A stretch of 64,000 nucleotides of DNA from Hemileia vastatrix (taxonomy: Eukaryota > Basidiomycota > Pucciniomycetes > Pucciniales > Zaghouaniaceae): the NCBI GenBank assembly GCA_030280995.1, contig JASXTE010000004.1, forward strand, positions 15,096,501-15,160,500. The letters run 5' to 3'. The notes under the pieces are model-generated. The model was not told where the DNA came from. It worked only from the letters and a program-made list of their open reading frames with translations, and did no database searches. The position numbers and the translations under genes were made by a program. Below are positions 1 through 12,059 of this stretch, in pieces. Position 1 is the first letter of the stretch. Each line of letters opens with the position of its first letter.

Positions 1-413
1 TGGATGTTGCATCATAAATATTTCATATTCAATATAATTAGCATATTGAATAGATTAGCACTAGAAATATTTATTGTAAAAAAGACTTCATGTTTTTTCA
101 TTTTGGACTATCATATGTAGTGAAAACCCAAAAATAGGATGTGTCAGTACTGGAAAATCCACACTTATAAATCTGAACTTTTCTAAGTGTGAATTTCTGA
201 AACACACTAGCACCAACACTTGTGGATTTCAAAAGTAAAATAAGTCACTTATTTCACTCAAATCCTTACTTTCTCAACCCAAAGGGCTGGTTTCACTATA
301 CAGACAATTTCACTGATTTTTCAGCATCAACTCTTTCATATGCAGCACTCTGAAGCATAACACTTCATAAATCAAAAAATCATACATCATTTATACTTTT
401 ATACCATATAAGA

Positions 414-690
414 GTGATGTATTCCTCACTCTCAAATGATTATAAGCTACATCAAGCAATTAATTTCAAAGCTCTTGATTTCCTCTTGGACTCTGCTTTT
501 GATTCTGATTCTGATCTTGAAAAATCTTTTCTTTTTTATCAGAAATGGCCTGGAAGCTTTAACTTCTTCCAAGAAAGCCTCAAGTACTTCATATCCTTAA
601 GTACATCATCCAAACACTTCTTAACCTATCTGTACCCATTTTCAGAAAGTTGTTCAGGACTTCTCAGGAATTTTTCCTTGGAATAGTTAT
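414..690 (+). pseudogene. Transposase N-terminal remnant, Harbinger-like (element A)
   Basis: The reading frame from 414 aligns throughout with the frame from 10205 in element B: both begin with a short S-L-S-N run, share an A-L-[DE]-[FL]-L-L-D-S segment and an acidic S-D-S-D-L-E patch, and continue through a KYFI-type stretch into S-C-S-G-L-L-R-N. In B the longer version runs on to a Harbinger-like DDE core; here it ends near 690, where sequence switches abruptly to the upstream region of the oxygenase unit. Only the N-terminal, probably DNA-binding, part remains, so this copy cannot encode an active transposase. Confidence 0.5.
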
Positions 691-1427
691 TTTTTTTTTA
701 CATAATGACTTTGATTTTGAATTTTCTGTTAAAGTCTCTTTTTTCAAGTCTCTTTGTTTTCCTTCATCAAATCAACATGAAATCACATATTTTCTGCAAT
801 TGCATAATTTTTCAGTCATTCTTTTTTTCCTTCATCACTCATATCTATTTCCTCCTCTCCCCTTCCATCCCTCAAATAATTTGGTGTCAATTGTATTCTT
901 AACTTGTCTCTCCAGCTATGTCATTCTTTCATTTTTACTTACATGTTTTCTAATAATAATTTTTTATTTTTTTTCTTTTATGTATCTAAATTTTTTTAAG
1001 TGTTTTTTTATTTTCAAAGTAAAGTTAACCTTTTTTTCTCTCCCTCTTTTCTTTCTTTTTTTAGCTCCATCATCCTACTCATCATTCCTCCTTGGCATGG
1101 TCATTATCCTCCCTTTTCCCTATTTCACTTTTTTATGGTTACATTTCATTGAAACACATACATCACACATTCTTTAAGCATTTCCCTTGCTCCATATTCA
1201 ATTTTCCCCAAATTCCAACTTCATTCTTTTTCACCCTATTTTTCCCACCTTTCAATCAAGGTAAGTTTCATCTCCTTTTTTTGTGTCTGTATGATTTCTC
1301 TTTCTTTCTAAATAAAAATCCCATACTTTAATATATTTAGGACTTTTATCTGGATAACTGTGGACTTATTCAACTCCTTGTGTTATCATTTTCATTATCA
1401 CTTTTCAAGTTTTTGTAAAATTTTGAA

Positions 1428-2087
1428 AATCAGAGTTGGAATCAGGGTTAGGTTTTTTTTAGTCTAATTTCATTTTTTCTGAAGACTCTACTGAATTCTA
1501 TCTTTTATTTCCCATCAAAAATATTTGAATTTGGCTCAGTGGTTGCTGAGATATTGAACTTTAAAGATGAACCTTTTTCCCCAATTTGACTTTTTCTATT
1601 TAATTCTTTTATATGAAAAATTAGGGTTAGGCCTATTTAAATCACTTCTACTTTTAAGTGAATATTCTCTTGAAGCCTATCTTTCATTTCCCACAAATGG
1701 ATATGAATTTGCTTTTCTGGTTGATGAGATTTTGACCTTTGAAGTTGAGCCTTTTATTCAAATTTAACTTTATTTATTTCATGTTTTATATGTCATAATT
1801 AGAGAATAAGGCTTCTGAAACTCTTATCTGATGAATATCTAGTCTTTTATCTCCCTCTTTTTTGAATTTTCATCATCACTTTTTAATTTTATGTGCAATT
1901 TTGAAAATCAGGGTTGTATTTAGGGTTAGTTTTATTCAAATCTAATATTCTATTAGCTGTAGATTCATCTGAAGCCTGTCTTTCATTTCCCACAAACAAA
2001 TTTGTATTTGGTTCAGTGGTTTCTGAGATATTGAACCTTAAAGTTGAGCCTACTTTCCCAATTTCACTTTTATTTATTTCATAATGC
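1428..2087 (+). repeat. Three diverged about 170-bp sub-repeats in element A
   Basis: Units at about 1428-1614, 1616-1792 and 1902-2087 each contain, in order, AGGGTTAG, CTGAAG-CT, CATTTCCCACAAA, TGAATTTG, a TGAGAT-TTGA motif and AAAGTTGAGCCT. Two units recur on the minus strand in element B (about 12060-12400) and two on the plus strand in element C (about 21620-21990), always just upstream of the oxygenase remnant. I take them as an expanded part of its 5' region; no coding function is visible. Confidence 0.6.
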
Positions 2088-2214
2088 ATATCATAATGTT
2101 TACATCATGCATTTATCCTTCTATATTCCTCTAACTACCTTTCTCTTTACTCATTATTCTGCCCTTTTATCAAGGTGTGTTTTTTCTTTTTCTTACCATT
2201 TTCATATGTCTACC

Positions 2215-3392
2215 TGTCATTGTGTGCTAGTATCTAAGTATGATTTAATAGTAATTATTAATGGTCCTACCTCTTATTGCTAAATGATTTAGTTATTAAA
2301 CCTCAGTGGAAGACTAATAAAATAGTTATTCTCAATATAAACTCACAATACTTGGAATTTTATGTGTGCTAGTGGTGGAAAATAGATCAATAAAATATAG
2401 TTATAGCTTATATAAAAATAATATCAATTTTTAAATTCTTTATAAAATATTTATATATAATAATAATTGTTTTATAATGTTTATTTGAAGTGTAGTAAGT
2501 AAGTGATTTCCAATAACCCATCAAATCCTCCCTTACTTATACCAAAATCCACTGGAGTGCACAGACCTTCAATCCAGATGATGTCACTGTTATCCCCAGC
2601 AATTACAGCACTGTGAGGGCTCATCTCCTCCCCATGGAGTCCACTTAAAGAAGTCTCAACACCCAAACCTCCAGTAAGGACCCTTTATCACAATTAATGA
2701 TACCACAGACCCATACCATAAATAGAATAAACAGATAAAAGCGGATACCATAAAGAAACAGGTAAAATAACTCATCCAAAGAGTATATAATGAAACCCAA
2801 ATCATATAAAAAAACCAAATTAACTGTCCTGGCCCCCAATAACATCCCCAAGCATCTATATTAACCCAGTAATCATATCCCAACTCATAAATCCATGAAA
2901 ATCCATCCAAGGAAGCAGATTAAGTTGTCCAAACTGGGTATATGTGCCTGAAATAGGTGTATATGCTTGTGTAGGCGTTGTTAGTCCACTGAATACGTCC
3001 ATATGACCTAAAATAAGCAGAAAAATAAAGGTTATAGGCTATTAAGAGGTTAAACCCCACTTATAGACCTAAATATACATAATATAACTACATATTTCAC
3101 TTAATATGATGTTTATGTATATATATAGGCTTATTTATGTCTATAATAACTTAATATCACTTCAGATAAGTATATTATGACTCCATTAACATCTTGATAA
3201 TTATTATTAGGCTATGGATAAGCTATTTAAACTACTATAAGTCATATAATAGTGTAATAATTATATATATATGTATTATAGCCATATATATAAGTATTTT
3301 AACCTTATTTTTAAGTAATAAGCTTAATGTAATTAATTTTATCTTATTTTAAACATAATAACTACTCAGTCCTGGAGATACCTAGGCTGACA
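2215..3392 (+). mobile_element. Solo LTR, family 1, with 5-bp target duplication CTACC
   Basis: The segment starts TGTCATTG and ends CTAGGCTGACA, the TG...CA ends of an LTR retrotransposon, and is flanked on both sides by CTACC (2210-2214 and 3393-3397). A second, reverse-oriented copy with the same ends lies at 19137-24956. No internal retrotransposon sequence lies between LTRs here, so the copy is a solo LTR left by LTR-LTR recombination. It sits within the 3' part of the oxygenase gene of element A. Apparent open frames on its minus strand (2481-2910) recur in the other LTR copy and are LTR sequence, not genes. Confidence 0.85.
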
Positions 3393-3397
3393 CTACC

Positions 3398-4060
3398 CCT
3401 TCACTCATTTTGGCTGCTCTTATCAGATCAGTCAAAAGTAAATCCAACAAATCAATAAGGTAAGAAAAGAAATTAAAAGTAATAAATTTAATAAAACTTC
3501 AGGTAGATCAAAAAAGTATTGGAACTTTTAAATTCATCAAATAATTATTATTCTTTTATAAATTTTTAATAAATAAATCTGATATTTCAATTTAATGAAC
3601 AAAAGTAATGGGCCAATGACCTTGTGTTGTATAAATGGTAATCATGAAAAAATTAATTTGTTTCATAGGGTTCCTCTAGCCTATACCTGTGGAAAGTCCC
3701 AAACTTAGTTTCTAGACTTACTTTAAAACTAGTACATTTCACTTATCTTCTTTATTAATTTTTTAATTTATGTAATTATATTAAATTTGGGTAACTTGCA
3801 CCCCTTACTTTAATAAAATGCAGGGAAGGTTCTTTCCAAATTTTCAAATCTAACATGCAAAATTGATGACTTGGAAACATTTTGGTGATGCCCACCCCTT
3901 ACCTCAATAAAATTCAAGGGAGGGTAATGCCAAATTTTTCAAAAAGATATAGAATTTTTTTGACTTGGCTTTATTTAGAAATGAAAATTGGTGGTGAGGT
4001 GATAAAAGTATGTTGGTGATGAGGATTTTTTGTAGAGGTTTCAGTATTATTTTACCATCT
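3398..4060 (+). pseudogene. Tet-like 2OG-Fe(II) oxygenase, 3' remnant (element A)
   Basis: Directly after the solo LTR the plus strand encodes F-T-H-F-G-C-S-Y-Q-I-S, equivalent to L-T-H-F-G-C-S-F-Q-I-S of the oxygenase in element B. That segment corresponds to the terminal RIGSSIQIS-type strand of the 47.5-49.5 kb copy. Downstream, 3600-3725 and 3780-4000 are reverse complements of 11130-11275 and 10850-11060 in element B, so the shared 3' region is preserved. The catalytic H-x-D part is missing, deleted between the sub-repeats and the LTR. It is a non-functional tail. Confidence 0.6.
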
Positions 4061-4265
4061 GAAATTCTGAAAGTAATATATTTCAGATTCCAGTAAGGAC
4101 AAATGGTGTTGTCAGAATCCTTTTATATAACTATTTTTAATTAGATTAAAATTAACTATTAAAATCATTCCCCAACCATTTCTCAAAAAAACAATATATC
4201 AATTAAAAAAGTCAAATAATTTGTTAATTTCCTCATAAGATTGCACATTTTTTACACATTCCACA

Positions 4266-4493
4266 ATGAGTTCTTTTTTAAATTTTCTTGCTTTTCCAAA
4301 TCACAACTTGAAATTTCACTTTGAAAATCATGGTCTTTTTTTTTCTCTGAGAAAAGATGAACTCTTTTCATCTCCTCTGCATCAAATCCGGCCTTTTCAA
4401 AATATTATTGAAGAAAAAAAATTTATTCCTCCAAATCTAAGGACTGTTGATCTTACATTAGAATATGATAAAGCTTCATCTTCTCAAAATTGA
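4266..4493 (+). CDS. Short hypothetical ORF, doubtful
   Basis: A 75-codon frame rich in Phe, Asn and His with no motif, signal peptide or neighbour that I recognise. It lies between element A and a gag remnant, in sequence otherwise full of stops. On the opposite strand at about 4597-4815 there is another stop-free stretch rich in Ser, Asn and Glu that could be the C-terminal part of a transposon accessory protein, but it has no start codon. Both may be transposon coding relics; I do not assign a function. Confidence 0.2.
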   Translation: MSSFLNFLAFPNHNLKFHFENHGLFFSLRKDELFSSPLHQIRPFQNIIEEKKFIPPNLRTVDLTLEYDKASSSQN

Positions 4494-5218
4494 GAGTATT
4501 TATTTCAAATGAGAATTTTTCTGAGAAAATAGAAAGGAATAAAAATATGTTATTGAGAAGAAGATGTATAGTGACTAAATCTTACTTATATTTTTTTTCT
4601 CAAAATACTTTTGAAGGGAGGACAAAGAGCTGGTTGAAGGATTACTATGTTTAAAAAGATGTTTCAAGTTCATTGAAGTTGAGGCTTGATTATTTAGTTT
4701 GTATTTTGAGTTAGAGGGTTCAGGAAGTTCATCTAAAGCAGCTTCCAAAGTAGAATTTTCATTTCTGGAATCATATTCTTCTTTGAAATTTGAGTTTGAG
4801 TAGGTTGAGACTAGAAAATAAAGAATGAGAAATTTAGAAAAGAATCAATCAAAAATAAAAAGTAAACATACATCAAAGATTTGGGGCTCTGAGGAATCAG
4901 ATGTTTGGATTCAGGTTGTGATGTGAGGAGGAGGAGCACTTTGAAACCTATGCATTGTAATAGAAAGAAGCAAGGAATATTGAATAAGGGGGCTTATGGT
5001 GAAAGTGATATGGGTTGCTCCTCATCAGAAAAATTATATAGTAATCCAGTTACTTCTTAGTCTCTCATAGTTGTAACCCTCACTGTTGGTAGCCCCAGAA
5101 TAGTCAGTCTTAGTAAGTCTCACTGCTGTAGTAGCATAGTCAGTCCTGTCTTAGGCTAGTATTATTGCTAGTAGTAGTCTTTCTCTTAGGTCTTAAAATT
5201 CTTTCTGATCTATAACCA

Positions 5219-6165
5219 GTGCACTACAAAAGAATCATGAACCCCCCAGGTCAATCTGATTCAGCGCTCCTCACTGAAATTCAAGAACAGAATTCCAGAC
5301 TTATAGGAAATCTAGCAGATGAGAAACCCTCATATTGTGGCCCCACAGAGGCAGAGCTGGATTCTTCCAAAGGAAAGCACAGGTGCTACCCACAACACTG
5401 GTGCCACCTGTAAAAGGCCCAAATATTGCAGTCCCAGAAATCTCTGATGGAAAGAGAGGCCAGCAGATGGATCAGTATGTATTGCAGGTAAACTTCTATT
5501 TCCTGCTCAATGGTCATCAGTTACCAGAAGAGAAATTGAAAATTGGATTTTCAATATCTTACCTCACAGACAAGGCAGCACACTGGTAAAGGCAATATAC
5601 AAAATAACTCCTTGAAGGTGCCAATGAAGCAACAACTTTTCATTAGTTTATGGTGGAATTTGAGCTAGCTTTTGGTGATCCTTATGTGGCCACAATATTG
5701 AAACATGTGTTAAACCAATTACATCAAAAGCATTCCATGGTCAATTATGTGTCAGAACTCCAGAGACACACTAGTTACATCACAAAAAGGGGAGAAGGAG
5801 CACTCATGTTTCACTTCAGAAATGGGCTTTCACCAAAAACCAGAAATTCCTTTATCAGTCACACTTGTCCAGCCTCTCTCCAAGAACTCATTTAATTGGC
5901 TATTCAAATTGAAAATAAGCTTATTCATCAGAAAATGGATGGTTGGAGTGGTTTTTGTCAGTAGTGCAGCTATTCCTCATCAAGTGGGGCCAGTACCTGG
6001 GACCCAAATGCAATGGATATTGACACAGTAAATACATGGGGCGCTAGTGGGAGTAAAAGTCTTTCAGATGAAGAATAACAAAGATGCATGAGTGAAGTTT
6101 TTGTCTAAGGTGTGGAAGCATTGGTCACTTGGAAAGGGAGTGCAGAGGGAAAATCAGGGTTAGCA
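5219..6165 (+). pseudogene. Ty3-type gag remnant with CCHC zinc knuckle
   Basis: Several frames joined by stops and shifts read as a Gag polyprotein. A capsid-like segment (5464-5890) includes Y-L-T-D-K-A-A-H-W followed by F-x-x-A-F-G-D-P-Y and a long helical stretch typical of Ty3 'retrotrans_gag' domains. It is followed by a nucleocapsid zinc knuckle at 6102-6143 in the exact C-x2-C-x4-H-x4-C spacing (C-L-R-C-G-S-I-G-H-L-E-R-E-C). Stops near 5413, 5589 and 5893 and a frame change before the knuckle make it non-functional. Leader-like sequence from about 4995 may be part of the element's 5' region. The gag-protease order fits a Ty3/gypsy retrotransposon. Confidence 0.7.
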
Positions 6166-6329
6166 AAGTGGAATATATTGCAGGAAAGGCGTAGTTAAAA
6201 GACAGCGCTCAGGAGTGAAGGTTGTGCCCTCCATGAGCAGATTAGAGGGAAGGGATAAGTTGAATTTAGTAGAAGAATTATCATTGTGGAATACAATTGA
6301 AGTAAATGATAATTGCATTATACAAAACT

Positions 6330-6440
6330 TGCTTTAATTACCCTTGACACCACAACAAATGTAAAAGCCCTGCTGGACTGTGGGGACACAGAATTTTTTA
6401 TTTCCAATAAATTTTTACAGAGAAATAATATGAAAAAATA
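6330..6440 (+). pseudogene. Retropepsin (aspartic protease) remnant
   Basis: The frame around 6350-6440 reads T-N-V-K-A-L-L-D-C-G-D-T-E-F-F-I-S-N, which fits the active-site region A-L-L-D-S-G-A-T-x-x-F-I of Ty3-type proteases with Ser to Cys and Ala to Asp changes. The catalytic Asp remains but the changed triplet and the early truncation near 6440 argue against activity. It lies 190 bp after the gag zinc knuckle, as expected for gag-pro order. Reverse transcriptase does not follow; the element is cut off near 6600. Confidence 0.55.
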
Positions 6441-6599
6441 AAAATTTAACCACCCCAGGAATCTGATTATTTTCAATGGATAACCAGGTGGGGGAGGAGA
6501 AGTAAAAGAAAAGGTTTGTTGAAGATTCTGGAGTGATAGAAGGGAAGCTAAGTGCAAGGAATACACAACAAACCTGAAAGACCAGTATTCTTTGGATAG

Positions 6600-7920
6600 A
6601 TGATAATGTATGTCATCTTTTGCTTATTTTTTACTCCCAGAGTCTATAGCACTATTTTCTTTTTCAATCATTGGTTTTTCATATGACTGTTTCATATAAT
6701 GTAGCATGTTTTCCACATAAGAGGTGTTTTCATTAATTTTGTCAGTATTTTTTAAAATATTAGCTAATTATTTTTCTAATCTCTGTAATCTACCTTTTAT
6801 TACAGGTACATGTGATAAAATATCATTCACATTTGAAAAAGGCAATTTTACCTGACCCTCAGTTGTTGACATTGTATTCTGAGAATGTTTGTATTTACTG
6901 TATAAATTCATAATCTCAGAGTTTAATTTTTAATTTTCATTGGTTAATTCAATATTTGAATTTTCAATGACCTTTATTTTACTGGCAGTAGTACTCAATG
7001 ATTTTTTAAGATTTAAAAATACATTTTCTGTATTATTGGTGGACTCTCTTGAGAATTCTTCCAATCTTTAAACTCTTAATAATAATTTACTTATGATTTT
7101 TGATTCAGTGGATATTTTTCATGAAATATTCAATCTTATCAGTTTCTAACTCAGAAGTTTCATCATTATTTTTGGACTCAAAGTTCAATTCATTTGGCTC
7201 AATTTTAATGTTTTCAGTATTATCCTTATTTCAAATAAAACCATGTACAGTGTTATCATGTAAAGATAAATCAAAAATACCATGCTTAAATTAATAATTC
7301 TTAAGATCCTTATCAACAATATCTAATACATCTTTATCAATTTCATTACCTATGAGTAATTCTTTATTAGTATTATATAATTTATTAGTAGATAAATGTC
7401 TCACCATGGTCTTATTCCACTTCCCCTTCCTCTCTTTCCCTTTCCCCTGTAAGGGTGACTTCTGGATCTCTGATGAGGCGGATGATTTTAGTTCCTTGAG
7501 TACCAGTCCATTTCCATTTTATGACTGTGATTTTTTGTTCCTCTTCTTGAGCTGGAGCTGTAGAAGGTTTGTTGACTACTTAAGTAGGCTAAGCCATGAG
7601 GCTTACCAGATCTTGATTTATTTGTATAAACCCCTGAGCTTCCCTCTTTTCTAGGTTGTTTATTTGTTCCACCATATTTTTAACCTTTATTGCTGACCTT
7701 TATTGCTAAACTTTTGAGAAGTTGTGAGAGGGAATTAATTTGCTCTTGCAACATTTTTTGATTTATTTATTGAAATTTTGTTTAGTAGTTTTTCTTTTTC
7801 CTATGTGGTCATGTGAGGTGTGCTGCTGCTTTTTGATTGTTTTGGAGATTCTTGCTCCTCCATTTTAATTTCCCAAAACAGGATTATCAGCTCTATGTCT
7901 TAAATTGTAAGGTTTAATAT
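6600..7920 (-). pseudogene. Degenerate coiled-coil ORF, possibly transposon-derived
   Basis: Reading the minus strand from about 7860, a start followed by E-E-Q-E-S-P-K-Q-S leads through shifted frames to a basic Ser/Lys-rich part, then a segment ending T-L-T-G-E-R-E-R-G-E-G-E-V-E (about 7440-7540). Near 6650-7080 there is a long heptad-like stretch with few stops (for example L-K-K-S-L-S-T-T-A-S-K-I-K-V-I). At least five stops or frameshifts interrupt it. I do not recognise the family. The position between a Ty3 gag-pro remnant and an LTR suggests an ORF of another retroelement, but this is inference. Confidence 0.3.
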
Positions 7921-10204
7921 CCTTACTCAAATTTTCAACATTTTCAGTTATCTTGAAATTTGGTAATGTATCAATAAATTGAAATATAAGTATTTTATAA
8001 TTTTAAGAAGTAGTTTTATCAGTAATATATAACACTACTGAAGTAAGTTAATTGCTTAATTTTAGGTTTTTACAGTGAATTTATAAGTTCTAAAAGTTAA
8101 ATATGCTTTTATGTGTTCAATTAATGTAATAGTTTTACAAATGTAGCTGTGTTTTATATTTAAGAAAGAAATTTGTCAGTAATTTTCTTTTTAAATATTA
8201 AATGAATTGTACAAACCAAGAAAAAAGGAAAAACTCTTTTTAAAATAATCAATTTATCAGTTTTTATTATTTGGTTTATTATCTGCAAAGATTACAAATT
8301 TAATTTGTCTATTGACAGATCTTTACTAACAACAATTTGTGTTCAATTAGTAGTAAAATTGTTGATTATGATACCTCAATTTTTAATATAACTGGGCTTA
8401 TTTTTATGATATCACTATATTTAGTGATCCAACCCTGTGTAATTAATCCAAATATTTCTATAGGGATTATATTTACTGTAGCCTTTTTTTCAGTTTTTAC
8501 TTACTGGAAAAAGAAACAACAGAATTCTTGAGGAAAGGCCTGCAATTTTCAGGCTGATTTCTAGTACAGAGACATGAATAGCTTGATTAGTCAGTTGCAT
8601 ATAAGATTTTAATGGTCCAGTATGAATAGTGTTGTCCAAATTCAATTAAGTAAAAAAATATAATTCAATTTTATGGACTCAGTAATTTAATCTCACTAAT
8701 TATAAATGGTATACATCTTACAGTTGGTATAAAAATAGAACTAATGATTTAAAACAATATTCAAAAGGCTCTTAAAGTACTAATGAATATTTTTTGTATT
8801 GATTTGGTTATATATTTGTAAGTTGATGTAAAAGAATGTGGAATATAAGCTCAAAACCTCATCCTATTATACCCATAAATCCCCCAATGTTCCCCCTTGA
8901 ATTACAAATCCTTTACATGGCTAATGAGACTCCAATCTAGAAGATACACATACCCATCGACCCAAGGATCAACTAATAACAAAAGAAGAATGATATCTCA
9001 AGCCAAAATACAAAAATATAAGGGGTTAATCCATCAAAATAAAGTAATAACCAAAATAAGAGTATATGCATGTAATTCTTAAAATAAAATACTAAATAAA
9101 TAAAGAAAGGACCTAATTAAAATTTCTAATTAAAAGGGATCTAAAGTAGAAATTAAGGTATTAATTATTACAAATTTATATGTGAAATCCCCATTTAAAA
9201 AGGACAAATATAGCCTGAGAAGCCATTGAGACACACAAAATAAGACATGAAATGTGGGATGACTGAATGCAGACTCTTGGCAGGTGCTTTCACAGGTAAA
9301 TCATTGACTAAATAGGAAATTTTAAGTGTGTTAGTGGAATATGGACAACAATCTTAAGGTTATAAATTAAATTAGTGCATATTATGAGGTCAATGAAGTA
9401 ATAATGAAATTAGGGCACTAAGTAAGCACCTCTTGCTTTATTTAGCATGTTTACACATATGGAGCATACAATGTGGAGTAATTTTAATGTGAAATTAATA
9501 AATTTGTTGATAATGAAGCTATGAAAGTGGGATAAATGCAGGCAACATAAGGCCAGTACACAGAGGCCATTTCTAGCATAAAAAACATCAATTTTTAAAA
9601 GTGTTATTTTTATACATTTAAGTAGCCAAATAAAAATTCCTAAACAAGGCAAATTGATCTGTCAAAGTGCAATTTTAATATTATGAAATTTATAGCACAT
9701 ATATTCAACTTTTAAGTGATTTAAAGTGCATTTATTCATTATTTCACTATAATAATGAAAATAACAGCTTTAAATCCACTTAAAAATTATGTAACCTTAC
9801 AACTAAGGTCCTTAAGATTACCTTAACATATTCCAACCTAATATTAAATACATAAGACCTATAAAAGGTGGATATATGCATTTAATTAATGGTTTATAAT
9901 GGCATATATTAGGGGGTGTCAGTTCTGGCAAATCCGCACTTAAATTTGACCAAATCTGCACTTAAATAAGTGCGGATTTCCAAAACACACTAGCCCCAAT
10001 ACTGGTGGATTTCAAAATGAAATAAGTCACTTATTTCACTCAAATCCACACTTTCTCAACCAAAAGTGCTGATTTCACCATCAAGTCCCATTTCACTGAT
10101 TTGTCAGCATCATCCCATTCATACGCAGCACTCCACAGCATAACACTTCATAAATCAAAACATCGTACAACATTTACATTTTCATATCATATCATATAAG
10201 AGTC

Positions 10205-10842
10205 ATGCCTTCCTCACTTTCAAATCGTGATAAATTACATAAAGCAATGACTTTCATGGCTCTTGAACTGCTCTTGGACTCTGATTGCAATTCTGATTCT
10301 GATCTAGAAGAAGATTTTGTCTTTTTATCAAAAATGGCCACGAAACATTACCTTCTTCCCAGAAAGCCTCAAGTACTTCATACCCCCAAGTACACCATCC
10401 AAACACTTCTTAAACTATCTACACCCAGTTTTAGACAGCTGTTCAGGACTTCTCAGGAATGTTTCCTTAAATTTCTTGAGCTTATTCAGGATCATCCCGT
10501 ATTTCACAATAATTTTTAAAAAGAACAACAACATCCTTCAATTCAATTAGCCATCACACTATGTCATTTGGGTTCAAATGGTAATGGAGCCGCTTTGAAA
10601 CGTTTAGAAAATGTCTTTGATTTAGGGTATGGTTCAGTTAACACTTATACCAAACAATGTATCACTGCCATCAACTCCTTGTAATCTCAACTTCTCACCT
10701 GGCCAACAAAAGAAGAGCGACTTGAATCATCTCAGGTTATGTAAGCAGAGGGCTTCCCAGGATGTATTGGTTTTGTTGATGGTACTGCTATTCCTTTGAG
10801 CCAGAAACCTGCTCAAGGGGGAAACAATTACTTTCACATTCT
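10205..10842 (+). pseudogene. PIF/Harbinger-like transposase, truncated (element B)
   Basis: From 10205 the frame reads a hydrophilic N-terminus, then F-R-Q-L-F-R-T-S-Q-E-C-F-L-K-F, a helix-turn-helix-like block (L-A-I-T-L-C-H-L-G-S-N-G-N-G-A), and F-P-G-C-I-G-F-V-D-G-T-A-I-P-L at about 10750-10800. That last segment is characteristic of HARBI1/PIF transposases (DDE superfamily endonuclease) and contains the first catalytic Asp. In-frame stops occur near 10517, 10682 and 10742. At about 10842 the sequence switches to the reverse complement of the oxygenase 3' region, so the second and third catalytic residues are absent. A mobilisable relic at best. Confidence 0.7.
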
Positions 10843-11340
10843 TGTCAAAAATTTTCACCAAAATATTTACAAGTCAAAAAAATTCAATATCTGTTTTAAA
10901 AAATTGGCAATACTCTCCCCTGCATTTTGTTGATGAAAGGGGTGGATATCACCAAAATTTTTCTAAGTCATCAATTTCACATGTCAGATTTGAAAATTTG
11001 GCAATACCCTCCCCCTGCATTTTATTGAAGTAAGTGGTGGAAGACATCTAAATTTAATAGAATTACGTAAATTATTAAATAAATATCTAATATATATCAA
11101 TTTCCCTAGTTTAAAGTAATGACAATCCCTCGAACGAAAATGCAGACCAAGTCTAGAAACAAAAGTTTGGGACTTTCCACAGGTATAGGCTAGAGGAACC
11201 CCATGAAACAAATAAATGTTATCATGATTACCATTTATACAACACAAGGTCGTTGGCCCATTACTTTTGTTGAGGAAATTGATACATAAAAAATATTTAT
11301 TAAAAATTTACAAAAAAATATAAAATTTTCGATGACAACT

Positions 11341-11958
11341 CTAATCCCCATACTTTTTGGATCTAAAAAAAGTTTTTTTGAATCTATTAACTTTACCTTC
11401 TTTCATTACCTTATTGATTCTTTGAATCAACTTATGACTGATTTGAAATGAGCAACCAAAATGTGTTAAATCTTGACAGGATTCCAAACCAGGAGGAGCT
11501 TTGGTCGTTTGATGATTATCCTTAGAAGAATTCCAAATAGTTTTGATGATACCATTTCCCAAACCAAAATCTATGATGCACCAGTGGACTGGAAAATATA
11601 AACCATGTCATTTGATTTTAGCTGGAGATGGTATTGGTTGGCCGGTAATCGGTTTGATATATGAGAATATACCAAAAGTAAGAAAATTGGTGTCATTGGT
11701 ATCGGTGTGAATTTTATTGTGAAATCCAGAATGAGTGATAATAACATTAGAAAAGAAAAGATATTCGTGGCTGATATCTTCCCATTCGGAGTCACACCAA
11801 TTTGGTATTCCAACTTTGGTTGCAAGTTCATGATTTTTTTCAAATGCTTTATTACAGTGCTTTTTGAGTCGAAGAGCAAGAAAAGAGTTAAAGGAAGGTA
11901 GAGTGTCCCATAAGCAAAAATCTTCATCATTTTGAGATTTAGTGATATTCTTGAGCAA
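11341..11958 (-). pseudogene. Tet-like 2OG-Fe(II) oxygenase, one in-frame stop (element B)
   Basis: The minus frame from 11958 contains the metal-binding H-x-D in H-N-K-I-H-T-D-T-N-D, followed by F-L-T-F-G-I-F-S-Y-I-K-P, and later L-T-H-F-G-C-S-F-Q-I-S near the C-terminus. This order matches the Tet-like 2OG-Fe(II) oxygenase family common in rust fungi. The frame is broken by one TGA at about 11608; the homologous position in copy C is GGA (K-I-K-G-H-G-L-Y-F-P), so one substitution explains the stop. After it the same frame is open to 11341. The N-terminal half of the protein is not recognisable upstream, so the gene is incomplete as well. A DNA-base hydroxylation role is known for TET proteins but unproven for this family. 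Confidence 0.65.
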
Positions 11959-12059
11959 CGAATATATGCCTATATAATTGAAATGCCTAGATAATAATCA
12001 TATAAGAGTTTCAGAATCCTTATCCTCTAAATATGCAATATAAAAATGTGAAATAAGAC

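Larger units (their letters stand above)
136..4060 (+). mobile_element. Harbinger-like TIR element A, degraded and interrupted by a solo LTR
   Basis: The left end at 136 (AGGATGTGTCAGTACTGG) matches the left TIR of element B at 9911 (AGGGGGTGTCAGTTCTGG) and continues in parallel for about 100 bp, including the TGCGGATTT-like subterminal inverted motif. Inside, in order, are a transposase N-terminal remnant (411-690), three sub-repeats (about 1428-2087), a solo LTR (2215-3392) and the 3' end of a Tet-like oxygenase gene (3398-4060). The order transposase then oxygenase, both on the plus strand, is shared with element C but not B. No right TIR was found, so the right boundary given is only where similarity to B stops. 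Confidence 0.6.

Noticed and set aside
1092..1331. Similar ORFs at 1092-1331 (+), 12532-12735 (-) and 21290-21493 (+) looked like a conserved small protein
   Set aside because: They are the same non-coding tract of elements A, B and C; similarity follows from DNA homology, the frames drift with indels, and the tract carries splice-site-like words and poly-T.
2481..2910. Minus-strand ORFs with tryptophan- and tyrosine-rich sequence
   Set aside because: They lie entirely within the solo LTR and recur in its other copy at 19527-19905; LTR sequence, not genes.
8337..8531. 64-codon hydrophobic ORF resembling a small membrane protein
   Set aside because: T-rich DNA yields hydrophobic frames by chance; no splice, promoter or family support.
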